24,078 bases of DNA from contig CAYQBA010000056.1 in NCBI GenBank assembly GCA_964415605.1, positions 1-24,078 of the forward strand. Direction: 5' to 3'. A program made the translations under genes and the position numbers. The notes below the pieces were generated by a model. The model did not search any database. It had not been told where the DNA came from and saw only the letters and a program-made list of their open reading frames with translations. Shown one piece after another: positions 1 to 9,309 of this stretch (position 1 is the stretch's first letter; the number at the start of each line of letters is the position of its first letter). The stretch comes from UCB3 sp964415605 (GTDB taxonomy: Bacteria; Chloroflexota; Anaerolineae; Epilineales; Epilineaceae).

Positions 1-1451
1 ACCGGCCCGTTCGCCCACGTCACGCCGGCCTCGGTCCAGCTGTTGGCGACCGTGTGCACCGAGCCGCCGCTGTCGGCGCCGTCGTAGGCGAACAGCCGCA
101 GCACGGCGCCCTGCACCGGGCGGTCGATGCCGCTGACGTCGAACTTGACGTACGTCGCGTACGACCCCAACGACGCGGTGCGCACGCGCAGGTACGTCGA
201 GAACCCGAAGTTGCTGTTCGGCGAGCCTTGCGCGGTGCGCGCGTCGGCCACCGGGCGGCAGCGGACGGTGTTCCCGGTGACGCTGCACGTGGTGCTGCCA
301 GGCGTGTGGGTCGGGGTCGCGGTGGGCGGGACCGGCGTGCTGGTCGGCGTGTTCGTGGGTGTGTTCGTCAGCGTGTGGGTCGGGGTGTTCGTCGGCGTGC
401 TCGTCCGCGTGGCGGTCGGCGGGACCAGGGTGTTCGTCGCGGTGTTCGTGGGCGTGGCCGTCGGCGGGACCGGCGTGTTCGTCGGCGTGCTCGTCCGCGT
501 CGCGGTCGGCGGGACCAGGGTGTTGGTCGCGGTGTGCGTGGGCGTCGCCGTCGGCGGGGCCGAGGTGTTGGTCGGCGTGTGCGTGGGCGTCGCCGTCGGC
601 GGGACCAGGGTGTTGGTCGGCGTGTGCGTGGGCGTCGCCGTCGGCGGGACCGGGGTGTTCGTCGCGGTGGGCGTGGGCGTCGCCGTCGGCGGGACCGGCG
701 TGTGGGTCGGCGTGTTCGTGACGGCGGAGCAGTTGTTGGCGGGCGACGCCGAGTTGCGCGGCGACGGCGCGCCGGACGCGAAGTCAGACGCGTTGTTGTC
801 GGAGTCCGTGCAACCCGACGCGGCGCGCAGGGCGGCGGTGGTGTTGCTGAGCGTCGGCGCCGCCGTGGTGCACGAGCCCGGCGGCGAGCCCTCGCACGAG
901 GTGGCCGTGCCGTAGCCGACGAAGTCGACGACCGAGGCGTCGCCCAGGCCGTTGCCGGACAAGAGCGTCGTGGTGTTGACCAGGGCGACCTTGCCGCTCG
1001 TGGCCGACATCGCGATGGTGCCCGTGGCATCCGGCGTCGGCAGCGGCGAGCCGTTGGTGCCGCAGCCTTCCTGGACCAGGTAGTACCGGCCGGCCGGGAT
1101 GCTGCCGCTCAGGGGCGTGGCGGCCCACGTCGTGCCGGACGCCGACGCGTACTGCACCGAGAAGCCGGTGACCGAGATCGTCGCGGCGCCGGCGTTGAAC
1201 AGCTCGATGAAGTCGCACTGGTAGGGGGCGCCGGTGTTGCCGCCGCCGCCGTAGACCTGGCTGATGCGCAGGTCGTTGGCGAGCAGCCGCTCCGTCCGGT
1301 CGGCAGCCGGCGCCGTGTGCCCCGGCCCCGATCGCGCGACCGCGATTCCCGCCGCCTGGACGGCGAGGACGGCCACGGCGACGACGACCACCGTCCGTGG
1401 GCGACGCGAACGGCGCGGCGAGCGGGCGACGGCGATGGCGGCATGCGACAT
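1..1451 (-). CDS. Secreted lamin-tail-domain protein with Thr/Pro repeat stalk and DNRLRE-like C-terminal domain (3' end outside window)
   Basis: This frame is open from an ATG at 1451 to the left edge with no stop, giving 483 codons of a longer protein. An Arg-rich start followed by a hydrophobic run (about residues 20-42, TVVVVAVAVLAVQAAGIAV) looks like a signal peptide or N-terminal anchor. Residues about 58-240 fit a lamin-tail (LTD) domain: LRISQVYGGGGNTGAPYQCD followed by FIELFNAG, a GRYYLVQEG strand, and VVDFVGYG near residue 172. Residues about 244-383 are a Thr/Pro/Asn repeat. From about residue 385 the text (VADARTAQGSPNSNFG, LRVRTASLGSYATYVKFDVS, NSWTEAGVTWANGP) resembles DNRLRE/CBM96-type extracellular modules. 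A GGAG ribosome site lies 5 nt before the ATG. The product is probably exported and surface-displayed; its ligand or activity is unknown. It lies 200 bp downstream of ribF on the same strand, with no convincing promoter seen. Domain names are by motif recall, not by search. Confidence 0.85.
   Translation of the reverse strand, partial: MSHAAIAVARSPRRSRRPRTVVVVAVAVLAVQAAGIAVARSGPGHTAPAADRTERLLANDLRISQVYGGGGNTGAPYQCDFIELFNAGAATISVTGFSVQYASASGTTWAATPLSGSIPAGRYYLVQEGCGTNGSPLPTPDATGTIAMSATSGKVALVNTTTLLSGNGLGDASVVDFVGYGTATSCEGSPPGSCTTAAPTLSNTTAALRAASGCTDSDNNASDFASGAPSPRNSASPANNCSAVTNTPTHTPVPPTATPTPTATNTPVPPTATPTHTPTNTLVPPTATPTHTPTNTSAPPTATPTHTATNTLVPPTATRTSTPTNTPVPPTATPTNTATNTLVPPTATRTSTPTNTPTHTLTNTPTNTPTSTPVPPTATPTHTPGSTTCSVTGNTVRCRPVADARTAQGSPNSNFGFSTYLRVRTASLGSYATYVKFDVSGIDRPVQGAVLRLFAYDGADSGGSVHTVANSWTEAGVTWANGP
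304..720 (-). repeat. 45-bp tandem repeat encoding a 15-residue Thr/Pro unit
   Basis: The plus-strand marker gggacc (gggccg in one copy) recurs at 421, 466, 511, 556, 601, 646 and 691, an exact 45-base spacing over seven units. An eighth marker at 328 is separated by 93 bases, so that unit carries an extra TPT-type insertion. Read on the minus strand in the frame of the lamin-tail protein, each unit encodes a 15-residue variant of VPPTATPTHTPTNTL. Copies differ by substitutions (His/Asn, Leu/Pro, Ser/Thr) and keep the reading frame. The unit looks like an extended, possibly glycosylated linker or stalk between two folded domains. Confidence 0.9.
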
Positions 1452-1619
1452 GGTGGCTCCAGGCACGTGCGGGACAGGTCGGTTCAGAAGGGGCATCGCG
1501 ATCGCCGGACGCCATCTCGGCACGCCGTCGTGCAGGCACTTGTCGCCGACGAGGCCGGCCGCGCGGGTCCATGGCGCATGGGTCGCTCACGCCCATACTC
1601 AAATAACGCGCGCGAGGGC

Positions 1620-1637
1620 CGCCGGATACGGCCGGCG
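1620..1637. other. Small inverted repeat between ribF and the lamin-tail gene
   Basis: A 6-bp GC-rich stem (cgccgg/ccggcg) encloses the 6-nt loop atacgg, 14 bp past the ribF stop. Neither strand has a T tract after it, so it is a weak terminator candidate at best. The remaining 1452-1651 spacer shows no gene and no promoter I would defend; the only A/T-rich spot is near 1597-1607. Confidence 0.3.
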
Positions 1638-1651
1638 CCGGTCAAGCTTCG

Positions 1652-2611
1652 TTAACCGGCGTCCGGACGCTCAACCGCCAGGTTGGCGCGCGCGAGCTCG
1701 ACGTCGCGGTGCATCTGCGCCACCAGGGCCTCGACCCCGTCGAAGCGCACCTCCCCGCGCTGCCAGGCGAGGAACTCGACGGTCAGCACGCGGCCGTAGA
1801 GGTCGCCCGCGAAGTCGAGGAGGAAGACCTCGATCGACCGCGGCCCGGTGTCGAAGGTCGGGCGGACGCCGATGCTGGCCACCCCGTCCATCCAGGCCCC
1901 GGGCGCCCGTGACGGGGCGCCGTCCCACGTCGCGCGGACCGTGTAGATGCCGTGGCCCGGCACCACGTAGTCATCGACGGGGGCCAGGTTGGCCGTGGGG
2001 AAGCCGAGCGTGCGTCCGCGGCGGGCGCCATGCACGACCGCCCCCACGATCCGCGGCGGCGCGGCCAACAGGTCCCGGGCGGCGCCGATGTCCCCGGCTT
2101 CGATCAGATGCCGGATGCGCCGGCTGCTCACCGGCTCGCCGTCGACGATGACGGGTGGGACGCACACCACGCGAAACCCGCGGACCGCGCCGAGTCGGCG
2201 CAGCGTGCCGACATCGCCCGCGCGATCCCGCCCGAAGACAAAGTCCGGCCCGACGACCATGGCGGCCAAGCGATAGCGCCCCGCCAGGTCGTCGAGGAAC
2301 GCCTCCGGCGACAAGCACGCCACATCGCGGGTGAACACGTGGTGAACGGCCGCGTCGACGCCCAACGCCTCGAGGCGCCGGCGGCGCTCGTCGACGTCCG
2401 TGAGGATCGTCACCCGCCGTCCGGCGAGCACTGTGGCCGGGTGGGGCGCCAGGATGAGCGCCACGCTGCGCGCGCCGAGGTCGCGCGCCGTCTCGACGAG
2501 CCGTGCCGCCAGCCGCCGGTGCCCCAGGTGGACCCCGTCGAACTTGCCGATCGCGAGCACGGCCGCCGGTCGGGCGCCGTCGGGCGCCGGGCCGCTGGCG
2601 GGAGGCCTCAT
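1652..2611 (-). CDS. ribF: Bifunctional riboflavin kinase / FAD synthetase
   Basis: RibF phosphorylates riboflavin to FMN and adenylylates FMN to FAD in the cytoplasm. The 319-residue length is normal for the family. The N-terminal FMN adenylyltransferase half shows the nucleotidyltransferase signature GKFDGVHLGH (residues 22-31), a PHP motif (57-59) near the phosphate site, VVGPDFVFGRDRAGDV (119-133) and SSRRIRHLIEAGD (162-174; the first part is more often SSTxIR). The C-terminal riboflavin kinase half (about 185-312) shows RGRTLGFPTANL (198-209), GIYTV, and SIEVFLLDF with DLYG. The start is fixed by an ATGA overlap with the truB stop at 2608-2611, implying translational coupling. It is the last gene of the nusA-type operon; truB-ribF adjacency is common in bacteria. 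The FAD it makes could serve the flavoprotein part of complex I, but that link is only general. Confidence 0.96.
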   Translation of the reverse strand: MRPPASGPAPDGARPAAVLAIGKFDGVHLGHRRLAARLVETARDLGARSVALILAPHPATVLAGRRVTILTDVDERRRRLEALGVDAAVHHVFTRDVACLSPEAFLDDLAGRYRLAAMVVGPDFVFGRDRAGDVGTLRRLGAVRGFRVVCVPPVIVDGEPVSSRRIRHLIEAGDIGAARDLLAAPPRIVGAVVHGARRGRTLGFPTANLAPVDDYVVPGHGIYTVRATWDGAPSRAPGAWMDGVASIGVRPTFDTGPRSIEVFLLDFAGDLYGRVLTVEFLAWQRGEVRFDGVEALVAQMHRDVELARANLAVERPDAG

Positions 2612-3687
2612 GGCGCTGGAAAGGTCCGATCCGGCTGCCAACGCCCGGACACGGGATCCCAGGCCACCAGCCCGACGAACCGGCCGTCGGCATCGTAGAC
2701 CCGCACCAGACGGGTGGCGTCGGATCCAGGCGCGGGGCCCTCGATTTGCTGGCCGTGGCGCAGCGCCGCCACGCGCGCCGCGTCCACCACCATGGCCGCG
2801 TAGCCGAGGAGCGCCGCGTCGAGCGGGTGCAGGAGCGCCGGCCACCACCCTTCCTCGAACGCGGCGGCCACGCGCGCGAGGGGCTCGGCCATGTCGATCC
2901 GGAACGGGCCGACGGCGGTGCGGCGGAGCGCGGTGAGGTGCGCGCCCACGCCGAGATCCTCGCCGAGGTCGTCGGCGATGGCGCGCACGTACGTCCCCTT
3001 GGACACCCGCAGCTCGAGCGTCAGCTCCGGCGGCGCCCAGTCCACGACGACCAGCGCGTGGACCGTCACCGGCCGCGCGGCGCGCTCGACTTCGATCCCC
3101 TGGCGGGCCAGCGCGTACAGCCGCTGCCCCGCATGCTTGACGGCCGAGACCATCGGCGGCGTCTGAAGGATGTCGCCGCGGTAGCGGCCCAGGGCTGCCT
3201 CGACATCGGCAAGGCTCACCTGTGACGGGTCGCGGGTGTCGACCACTCGCCCGTCGGCGTCGCCGGAGTCGGTGCGCACGCCCAGGCGGAGCCGGGCCAG
3301 ATAGGTCTTCGGCGTCGCCTGGATCTCGTCGACGACGCGCGTCGCCGCGCCGAGGCACACCACGAGGACGCCCGTGGCCATGGGATCCAGCGTGCCGGCA
3401 TGACCGACCCGGCGCTCGCCCGACGCCCGGCGGATGGTCGCCACGACGTCGTGGCTGGTGTGGCCGGCCGGCTTGTCGACGACGAGGATGCCGCTCTTCG
3501 GCGGCGCCTGGCCCGCGGCCGCGGCCATGGCCGGGCTCCGGCCAGCCGGCACCAGCGGGATGACCGCGTCCGCGTCGGCGCGCAAGCGCTCCCACCAGGG
3601 CGGTGCGCCATCGTCCGCGCTGGCCGGTGGTGCCGGCAGGGCGCCGGCGTCCGCGGCGGCCGGATCGCCCGGCAACCCGCTGCTCAT
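2608..3687 (-). CDS. truB: tRNA pseudouridine(55) synthase TruB
   Basis: TruB converts U55 of the tRNA T-loop to pseudouridine. The core begins at GILVVDKPAGHTSHDVV (66-82). Motif GHAGTLDPMATGVL (95-108) contains the presumed catalytic Asp101. TYLARLRLGVRTDSGDADG and the later SKGTYVRAIADDLGEDLG are family signatures. The last ~70 residues look like a PUA RNA-binding domain. The start at 3687 overlaps the nrnA stop as ATGA, but it gives a 359-residue protein with about 53 extra, disordered-looking N-terminal residues. An internal ATG at 3528 (Met54) has a GGAG site 7 nt upstream and would give a family-typical 306 residues, leaving a gap after nrnA. Either start may be right. TruB and RibF overlap by 4 bp. 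Confidence 0.95.
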   Translation of the reverse strand: MSSGLPGDPAAADAGALPAPPASADDGAPPWWERLRADADAVIPLVPAGRSPAMAAAAGQAPPKSGILVVDKPAGHTSHDVVATIRRASGERRVGHAGTLDPMATGVLVVCLGAATRVVDEIQATPKTYLARLRLGVRTDSGDADGRVVDTRDPSQVSLADVEAALGRYRGDILQTPPMVSAVKHAGQRLYALARQGIEVERAARPVTVHALVVVDWAPPELTLELRVSKGTYVRAIADDLGEDLGVGAHLTALRRTAVGPFRIDMAEPLARVAAAFEEGWWPALLHPLDAALLGYAAMVVDAARVAALRHGQQIEGPAPGSDATRLVRVYDADGRFVGLVAWDPVSGRWQPDRTFPAP

Positions 3688-4718
3688 GGCGCTGACTGGT
3701 CGGCGGGGATCCGCACGTGGGCGTGCAAGGCGGCCCGCACGGCGGTGACAGCCGCATCAAGCGGGCCCGGCAGCCGCGCACCCGCCGCCTGAGGATGCCC
3801 GCCCCCCCCGAGCGCCGCCGCGGCCGGGCCGACATCCACGCCGGGGCGCGCGCGGAGCGAGACGTCGACGTCGCCATCCGACCGCTCGCGGACGAACGCG
3901 ATGGCCATCGGCTCCGCGGCCGACTGCAGGAGCCGGGTGATGTCGGAGGTCTCGCCCGACGTGACGCCATACGCGGCCATGTCCGCCCGCGACAGCTGGC
4001 CGATGGCGAACGGCCCGTCGACGACGAGCGTGTCGAGCACGCGGCCGGCCAGCCGCAGCGTCGCGAGCGGCTGGTTGAAGAACGCGCGCTGGCTCACGGC
4101 CGCCAGCGACGCGCCGGCACCCATCAGGCGCTGGGCGACCGCCAGGCTGCGCGGCGTGGTGCTGGTCGTGCGGAAGCCCAACGTGTCGGTGACGACCCCG
4201 GTGAGGAGGCACTCCGCCGCCGCGGCGGGCAGCGGCGCGCCAACCGCGTCGATGAGATCGACCACCATCTCGGCGGTCGAGGCGGCGGTCGGATCGATGA
4301 CGTCGACGTCGCCGAAGCCCGGGTTGGAAACGTGGTGGTCGACGACGATCGTGGGCTGGCCCGCCCACGCTTCGGGGGTATACAGGCGCCCCAGGCGGCG
4401 CGTGTCGGCGGCGTCCAGCGCAATCGCCAGATCGACAGCAGCAGGTGGCGTGTGGACGATCGTTTCGACGCCGGGCAGGGCGGCCGCCTCGCGCGGCGGC
4501 CGGTCCTGGCAGGCGCAGACCACCGTCTTGCCGGCAGCGCGCAGCGCGTGGCCCAGGCCCAACAGGCTCCCGATGGCGTCGCCGTCGGGGTCGAGGTGCG
4601 TGCCGAGCCAGATCACCGCCGCCCCCTGGACGCGCCGCGCCGCGGCGGCCATGGCAGCCGTCGGGTCGCGCCGCGTCGCGTCAGGCACGGGCGCGGCCGG
4701 TCTCGTGGCCGGCATCAT
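3684..4718 (-). CDS. nrnA: DHH-family phosphoesterase, NrnA-like (nanoRNase / pAp phosphatase)
   Basis: The protein has a DHH domain followed by a DHHA1 domain, as in NrnA enzymes, which degrade short RNA oligonucleotides and often dephosphorylate pAp using Mn2+. Using the ATG at 4718, visible metal-binding motifs are LDPDGDAIGS (41-50), the Asp in IALDAADT, VVDHH (125-129, the DHH signature) and TDT (177-179). The DHHA1 substrate motif GGGGHPQAAG is at about 304-313. Placement between rbfA and truB is the standard position in Gram-positive-type operons. The start is uncertain: 4718/4715 (tandem ATG, 38-bp overlap with rbfA), 4760, or 4652 (28 bp after rbfA, 322 residues, closest to family length). 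No candidate has a strong ribosome site. The 3' end overlaps truB by 4 bp. Confidence 0.9.
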   Translation of the reverse strand: MMPATRPAAPVPDATRRDPTAAMAAAARRVQGAAVIWLGTHLDPDGDAIGSLLGLGHALRAAGKTVVCACQDRPPREAAALPGVETIVHTPPAAVDLAIALDAADTRRLGRLYTPEAWAGQPTIVVDHHVSNPGFGDVDVIDPTAASTAEMVVDLIDAVGAPLPAAAAECLLTGVVTDTLGFRTTSTTPRSLAVAQRLMGAGASLAAVSQRAFFNQPLATLRLAGRVLDTLVVDGPFAIGQLSRADMAAYGVTSGETSDITRLLQSAAEPMAIAFVRERSDGDVDVSLRARPGVDVGPAAAALGGGGHPQAAGARLPGPLDAAVTAVRAALHAHVRIPADQSAP

Positions 4719-5148
4719 CCGCGCCGCCCGGTCGGTCGGCGCCGTGTGCGGCGTCGTCATCTTCGGGCGGCGCGTCGTCGGGCGGCGCGGCGGCATCCGT
4801 GCCGCCCGACGCCCGCAGCTGCTCGAGCAAGCGCAACACGCGCTCGCCGCTCTCGTGCTGGCGGTCGCGCGCGAACACCAGGTGCGGCAGCCGGCGCAGG
4901 CCAAGGTCGGCGATCTCGGCGCGCAGGAAGCCCTCGCCATGCCGCAGCGCTTCGAGCGCGGCGGCGACCTCGGCGTCGTCGCCGTCGCCACACGTGAAGT
5001 ACACCTTGGCGGTGGCCATGTCCTGCGTGGTCTCGACGCGCGTGATCAGGACGTCCACGAGCCGCGGGTCGCTGACGCGCCCGGGGACGATCATGGCCAG
5101 CGACTCGTAGATCAGCGCGTTGACCCGGTGTTGGCGGCGGGTGGTCAT
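4681..5148 (-). CDS. rbfA: 30S ribosome-binding factor A
   Basis: RbfA binds the 30S subunit late in assembly and helps 16S rRNA 5'-end maturation. The first ~115 residues match the single KH-like fold: RVNALIYESLAMIV at the N-terminus, then DPRLVDVLITRVETTQDMA, AKVYFTCG, ALEALRHGEGFLRAEIA and LGLRRLPHLVFARD. Residues about 118-155 form an extra acidic, Ala/Pro/Asp-rich, probably disordered tail, which makes the protein (155 residues) longer than the usual ~120. The ATG at 5148 has a GAGGGG site 5 nt upstream. It lies 29 bp after infB, its usual partner. Confidence 0.94.
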   Translation of the reverse strand: MTTRRQHRVNALIYESLAMIVPGRVSDPRLVDVLITRVETTQDMATAKVYFTCGDGDDAEVAAALEALRHGEGFLRAEIADLGLRRLPHLVFARDRQHESGERVLRLLEQLRASGGTDAAAPPDDAPPEDDDAAHGADRPGGADDAGHETGRARA

Positions 5149-5177
5149 GACATCCCCTCAGCCCGGCCGGGGGCCGG

Positions 5178-7019
5178 CTAGCGGACGCGCTCGCGCACGA
5201 AGAACTCGAGCACGTCGCCTTCCTTGAAGTCATCGAAGCTGGCCAGGCCGATGCCGCACTCGAACCCTTCGCGCACCTCGCGCACATCCTCGGTGAAGCG
5301 CTTGAGCGACGCGACGTTGCTCTGGGCGATCTCGGCCCCGCCGCGCAGGACCCGCACGGTGGCATTGCGGCGGATGATGCCGCTGACGACCGACGACCCC
5401 GCGATGTTGCCCTGCCGCGAGATGCTGAACACCGCCCGGACCTCGGCCCGGCCGATGGTCTTCTCCTGATAGGTCGGCTCGAGCATGCCGGTCAGCGCGT
5501 CGCTGACGTCCTCGATCATCTTGTAGATCACGTCATACTCGCGGATCTCGACATGCTGCGCCGTCGCCGCCTGGAGCGCCGCGTTGTCCGGAGAGACCCG
5601 GAAGCCGATGACGATGGCGTTGGAGGCCGCCGCGAGGTTGACGTCCCACTCGGTGATGTCGCCGTTGGCCGCGCGCAGCACGTTGACGCGGATCGGTCCC
5701 GAGCATCCCTCGAGCGCCGTGACCACCGGGTCGAGCGTGCCCTGCACGTCGGTCTTGACGACGATGTTGAGGGTCTTGGCCTCGCCCGCCTCGGCCTTGG
5801 CGAAGAGCTCGTCGAGTGTCATCGGCTTGGTGGTGACCCGCGCGGCCCGGGCATGCGTGTCCGCGGCGCGCGCCGCGACAATCGCCTTGGCCGTCTTCTC
5901 GTTGGCGACGACCTCGAAGCGGGCGCCGGCATCCGGCACCGCCGACAGGCCCATGATCTCCACCGGCGTCGAGGGCCCGGCCTCCTTCACCCGCTCGCCG
6001 CGCTCGCCGAACATCGCCCGCACCCGGCCGTACGCCGCGCCGACGACGAGCGTGTCCGAGGTGCGCAGCGTGCCGGATTGCACGAGGAGGTCGGCGATCA
6101 CGCCGCGCTGCTGGTCGATGCGTCCTTCGAGCACGACGCCGAGGGCCGGCCGGTTGGGGTTGGCCCGCGCCGGGTGCTCCTCGGCCACCAGGACGATCGC
6201 GTCGAGCAGGTCGTCGAGTCCCTTCGCCGTCACCGCCGAGACCGGGATGAAGAAGGTGTCGCCGCCCCACGCCTCGGGCACGATCCCGATCTCGGCCATC
6301 TGCTCCATCACGCGCTCGGGACGCGCGCCGGCAAGGTCGATCTTGTTGACCGCGACGATGATCGGGACGCCCGCAGCCTTGGCGTGATCGATGGCCTCAC
6401 GCGTCTGGGGCATGACCCCGTCGTCGGCCGCCACCACGATGATCGCGATGTCGGTCGCCTGGGCGCCGCGGGCGCGCATGGCGCTGAAAGCCTGGTGGCC
6501 GGGGGTGTCGATGAACGTGATGCGCCCCCCGGCCCGCTCCACGGTGTACGCGCCCACGTGCTGCGTGATGCCGCCCGACTCGCCGGCCGCCACCCGCGTG
6601 TTTCGGATCGCGTCCAGAAGGCTCGTCTTGCCGTGGTCGACGTGCCCCATGACCGTGACGACCGGCGGGCGCACGATCAGCCGATCCTCGGCCTCGCCCG
6701 CGAGATACCACGGCCCGCCGGGCTCGGGGGCCGGCTCGTCCCCACCCGGCGCAACCTGGGCCTCGGCCGCGGGCGCCTCGGTGGCGCGCGCCGGCGGGCC
6801 GCTGCCCTCGAGGCGCAGCGTGACGCCCATGTCCTCCGCCACGATCGCCGCCGTGTCGAAGTCGAGGGTCTGCGTGATGCTCGCCATGACCCCGTTGGCA
6901 ATCAATCGCTTGAGCAGCGCGACGGGGCTGACCTCGAGCTTGTCGGCGAGAACGCGAACCGCGATTGTCGCCGGGATCTCGACCACCTTGCGTTCTTTTA
7001 CCTGTACCTGACTGGCCAT
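5178..7019 (-). CDS. infB: Translation initiation factor IF-2
   Basis: IF-2 is the GTPase that delivers fMet-tRNA to the 30S subunit and promotes subunit joining. From ATG 7019 the protein has 613 residues, a short form like that of many non-proteobacteria. A single IF2_N-type helical domain (about 10-65, VRVLADKLEVSPVALLKRLI) is followed by a short Ala/Pro/Glu linker. The G domain has GHVDHGKTS (125-133), the GGITQHVG switch region, DTPGH (171-175), NKID (225-228) and SAVTAKG. Domains II-IV follow, ending FKEGDVLEFF. An AGGGTGG ribosome site lies 6 nt before this ATG. A GTG at 7082 in the same frame would add 21 residues of poor character and is less likely. It lies 130 bp from ylxR and 29 bp before rbfA. 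The gap 7020-7149 shows no L7Ae-like gene. Confidence 0.97.
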   Translation of the reverse strand: MASQVQVKERKVVEIPATIAVRVLADKLEVSPVALLKRLIANGVMASITQTLDFDTAAIVAEDMGVTLRLEGSGPPARATEAPAAEAQVAPGGDEPAPEPGGPWYLAGEAEDRLIVRPPVVTVMGHVDHGKTSLLDAIRNTRVAAGESGGITQHVGAYTVERAGGRITFIDTPGHQAFSAMRARGAQATDIAIIVVAADDGVMPQTREAIDHAKAAGVPIIVAVNKIDLAGARPERVMEQMAEIGIVPEAWGGDTFFIPVSAVTAKGLDDLLDAIVLVAEEHPARANPNRPALGVVLEGRIDQQRGVIADLLVQSGTLRTSDTLVVGAAYGRVRAMFGERGERVKEAGPSTPVEIMGLSAVPDAGARFEVVANEKTAKAIVAARAADTHARAARVTTKPMTLDELFAKAEAGEAKTLNIVVKTDVQGTLDPVVTALEGCSGPIRVNVLRAANGDITEWDVNLAAASNAIVIGFRVSPDNAALQAATAQHVEIREYDVIYKMIEDVSDALTGMLEPTYQEKTIGRAEVRAVFSISRQGNIAGSSVVSGIIRRNATVRVLRGGAEIAQSNVASLKRFTEDVREVREGFECGIGLASFDDFKEGDVLEFFVRERVR

Positions 7020-7149
7020 GCGCTGCCACCCTGTTCTTGATCGATCCGTCTGCGGATGGCGATCGGGTGGCGTGGCGATCACGGCGGGCCGTCGGGCGGG
7101 GATGTCGATCCACGGCGTGCTTCAGCCCATCCCGCACGCGCCCCCTGGC

Positions 7150-7516
7150 CTACGCCATCTCGCGCCCACCGTCGACGCCGTCGTCTTCTTCCTCTTCCTC
7201 GTCGTTGCCCCAGCCATTCATGGCCGCGAGCTGCGCCTGTTGCGCCGCCGTCAGCGGGGCCCGCAGCGCGTGGCCGACCCGCTGCGCGAGCCCTTTGACC
7301 GTCCAACACGCCCGCCGCCGGCACAGGTACGCCCCGCGGCCGCTCCCCTTGCCGGTCGGATCGACCGCCAGCGTGCCATCGGCGGCCAGTGCCAGCCGAA
7401 CGAGAGACAGCTTGGGCCGCCGGGCCCGACAGCCGACGCACATCCGCTCAGGGGGCAACCGCCGGCGGCCAGCGCCCTCCGCTCCCGTCTCAGGCACGTC
7501 TGGGTTGGATGCCCGT

Positions 7517-7545
<29 letters not shown>
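7150..7545 (-). CDS. ylxR: YlxR-family RNA-binding protein (DUF448)
   Basis: A small basic protein with the YlxR signature: PPERMCVGCRARRPKLSLVR, DPTGKGSGRGAYLC and CRRRAC. The CxxC...CxxxxC cysteines are typical of the family. YlxR proteins are encoded between nusA and infB in many bacteria and are thought to bind RNA, with reported links to RNase P or transcription regulation in some species. The N-terminal ~30 residues before PPERMC are poorly conserved. The C-terminus ends in an acidic tail (DEEEEEDDG). The start is uncertain: the ATG at 7545 overlaps nusA by 29 bp, while a GTG at 7497 or the internal ATG at 7443 are alternatives. No good ribosome site distinguishes them. Confidence 0.88.
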
Positions 7546-9142
<1,597 letters not shown>

Positions 9143-9147
9143 GCGAT

Positions 9148-9217
9148 CCCCACCTGGAACGTTTCGGAAACGTGCGGGCACCCGACACAAAGAAAAGTGG
9201 GGGTGGCCCACTCTTCC
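9148..9217 (-). promoter_or_regulatory. nusA leader: terminator-like hairpin, second hairpin and possible anti-Shine-Dalgarno
   Basis: In the predicted minus-strand RNA, 9217-9207 pairs with 9201-9191 around the loop CCACC. This gives a perfect 6-bp core (AGTGGG/CCCACT) extendable to 11 bp with two G.U pairs, followed by TTTTCTTTG, as in an intrinsic terminator. Its 3' side (CCCCACTT, 9202-9195) is complementary over 8 positions (one G.U) to AGGTGGGG at 9155-9148, which contains the nusA ribosome site. Between them is a second perfect hairpin (ACGTTT-CCG-AAACGT, 9173-9159). A role as attenuator or translational switch is inference. A NusA-responsive leader would be in keeping with NusA autoregulation known from other bacteria. 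Confidence 0.55.
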
Positions 9218-9246
9218 AAAGACCCGGACGCCTTGTCGTACCGCAC

Positions 9247-9276
9247 AATATAGCACGGGCGTCGGACAACTGACAA
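9247..9276 (-). promoter_or_regulatory. Probable promoter of the nusA operon
   Basis: On the minus strand, TTGTCA (9276-9271) and TATATT (9252-9247) are separated by 18 nt. Each matches the housekeeping consensus at five of six positions, and TG at the -15/-14 positions gives an extended -10 (TGCTATATT). Transcription would start near 9240, leaving a leader of about 98 nt before nusA. Confidence 0.75.
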
Positions 9277-9309
9277 GTGAGTTCCGCGGCCGTTGGGGCG
9301 TTCCCGGGA

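Noticed and set aside
304..720. Regular direct repeats that could suggest a CRISPR array
   Set aside because: Units are contiguous with no unique spacers, and they preserve a 15-codon Thr/Pro pattern inside an open frame on the minus strand.
1633..1642. Perfect palindrome CCGGCGCCGG downstream of ribF
   Set aside because: It is short, has no T tract, and GC palindromes of this length are expected by chance in such DNA. It was not called as an operator or terminator.
54..1655. Long Arg/Gly/Val-rich open frames on both strands over the left end
   Set aside because: Their composition is that of shadow frames in GC-rich DNA. The minus frame starting at 1451 has a hydrophobic leader, a recognisable lamin-tail domain and in-frame repeats.
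3717..7040. Several open frames of 200-500 codons antisense to nrnA, rbfA and infB
   Set aside because: They have Arg/Asp/His-rich composition with no domain, and lie opposite strongly conserved genes. High GC lowers stop frequency in these frames.
7020..7149. Possible ylxQ/L7Ae remnant between ylxR and infB
   Set aside because: 130 bp is too short, and no L7Ae-like residues are visible in any frame.
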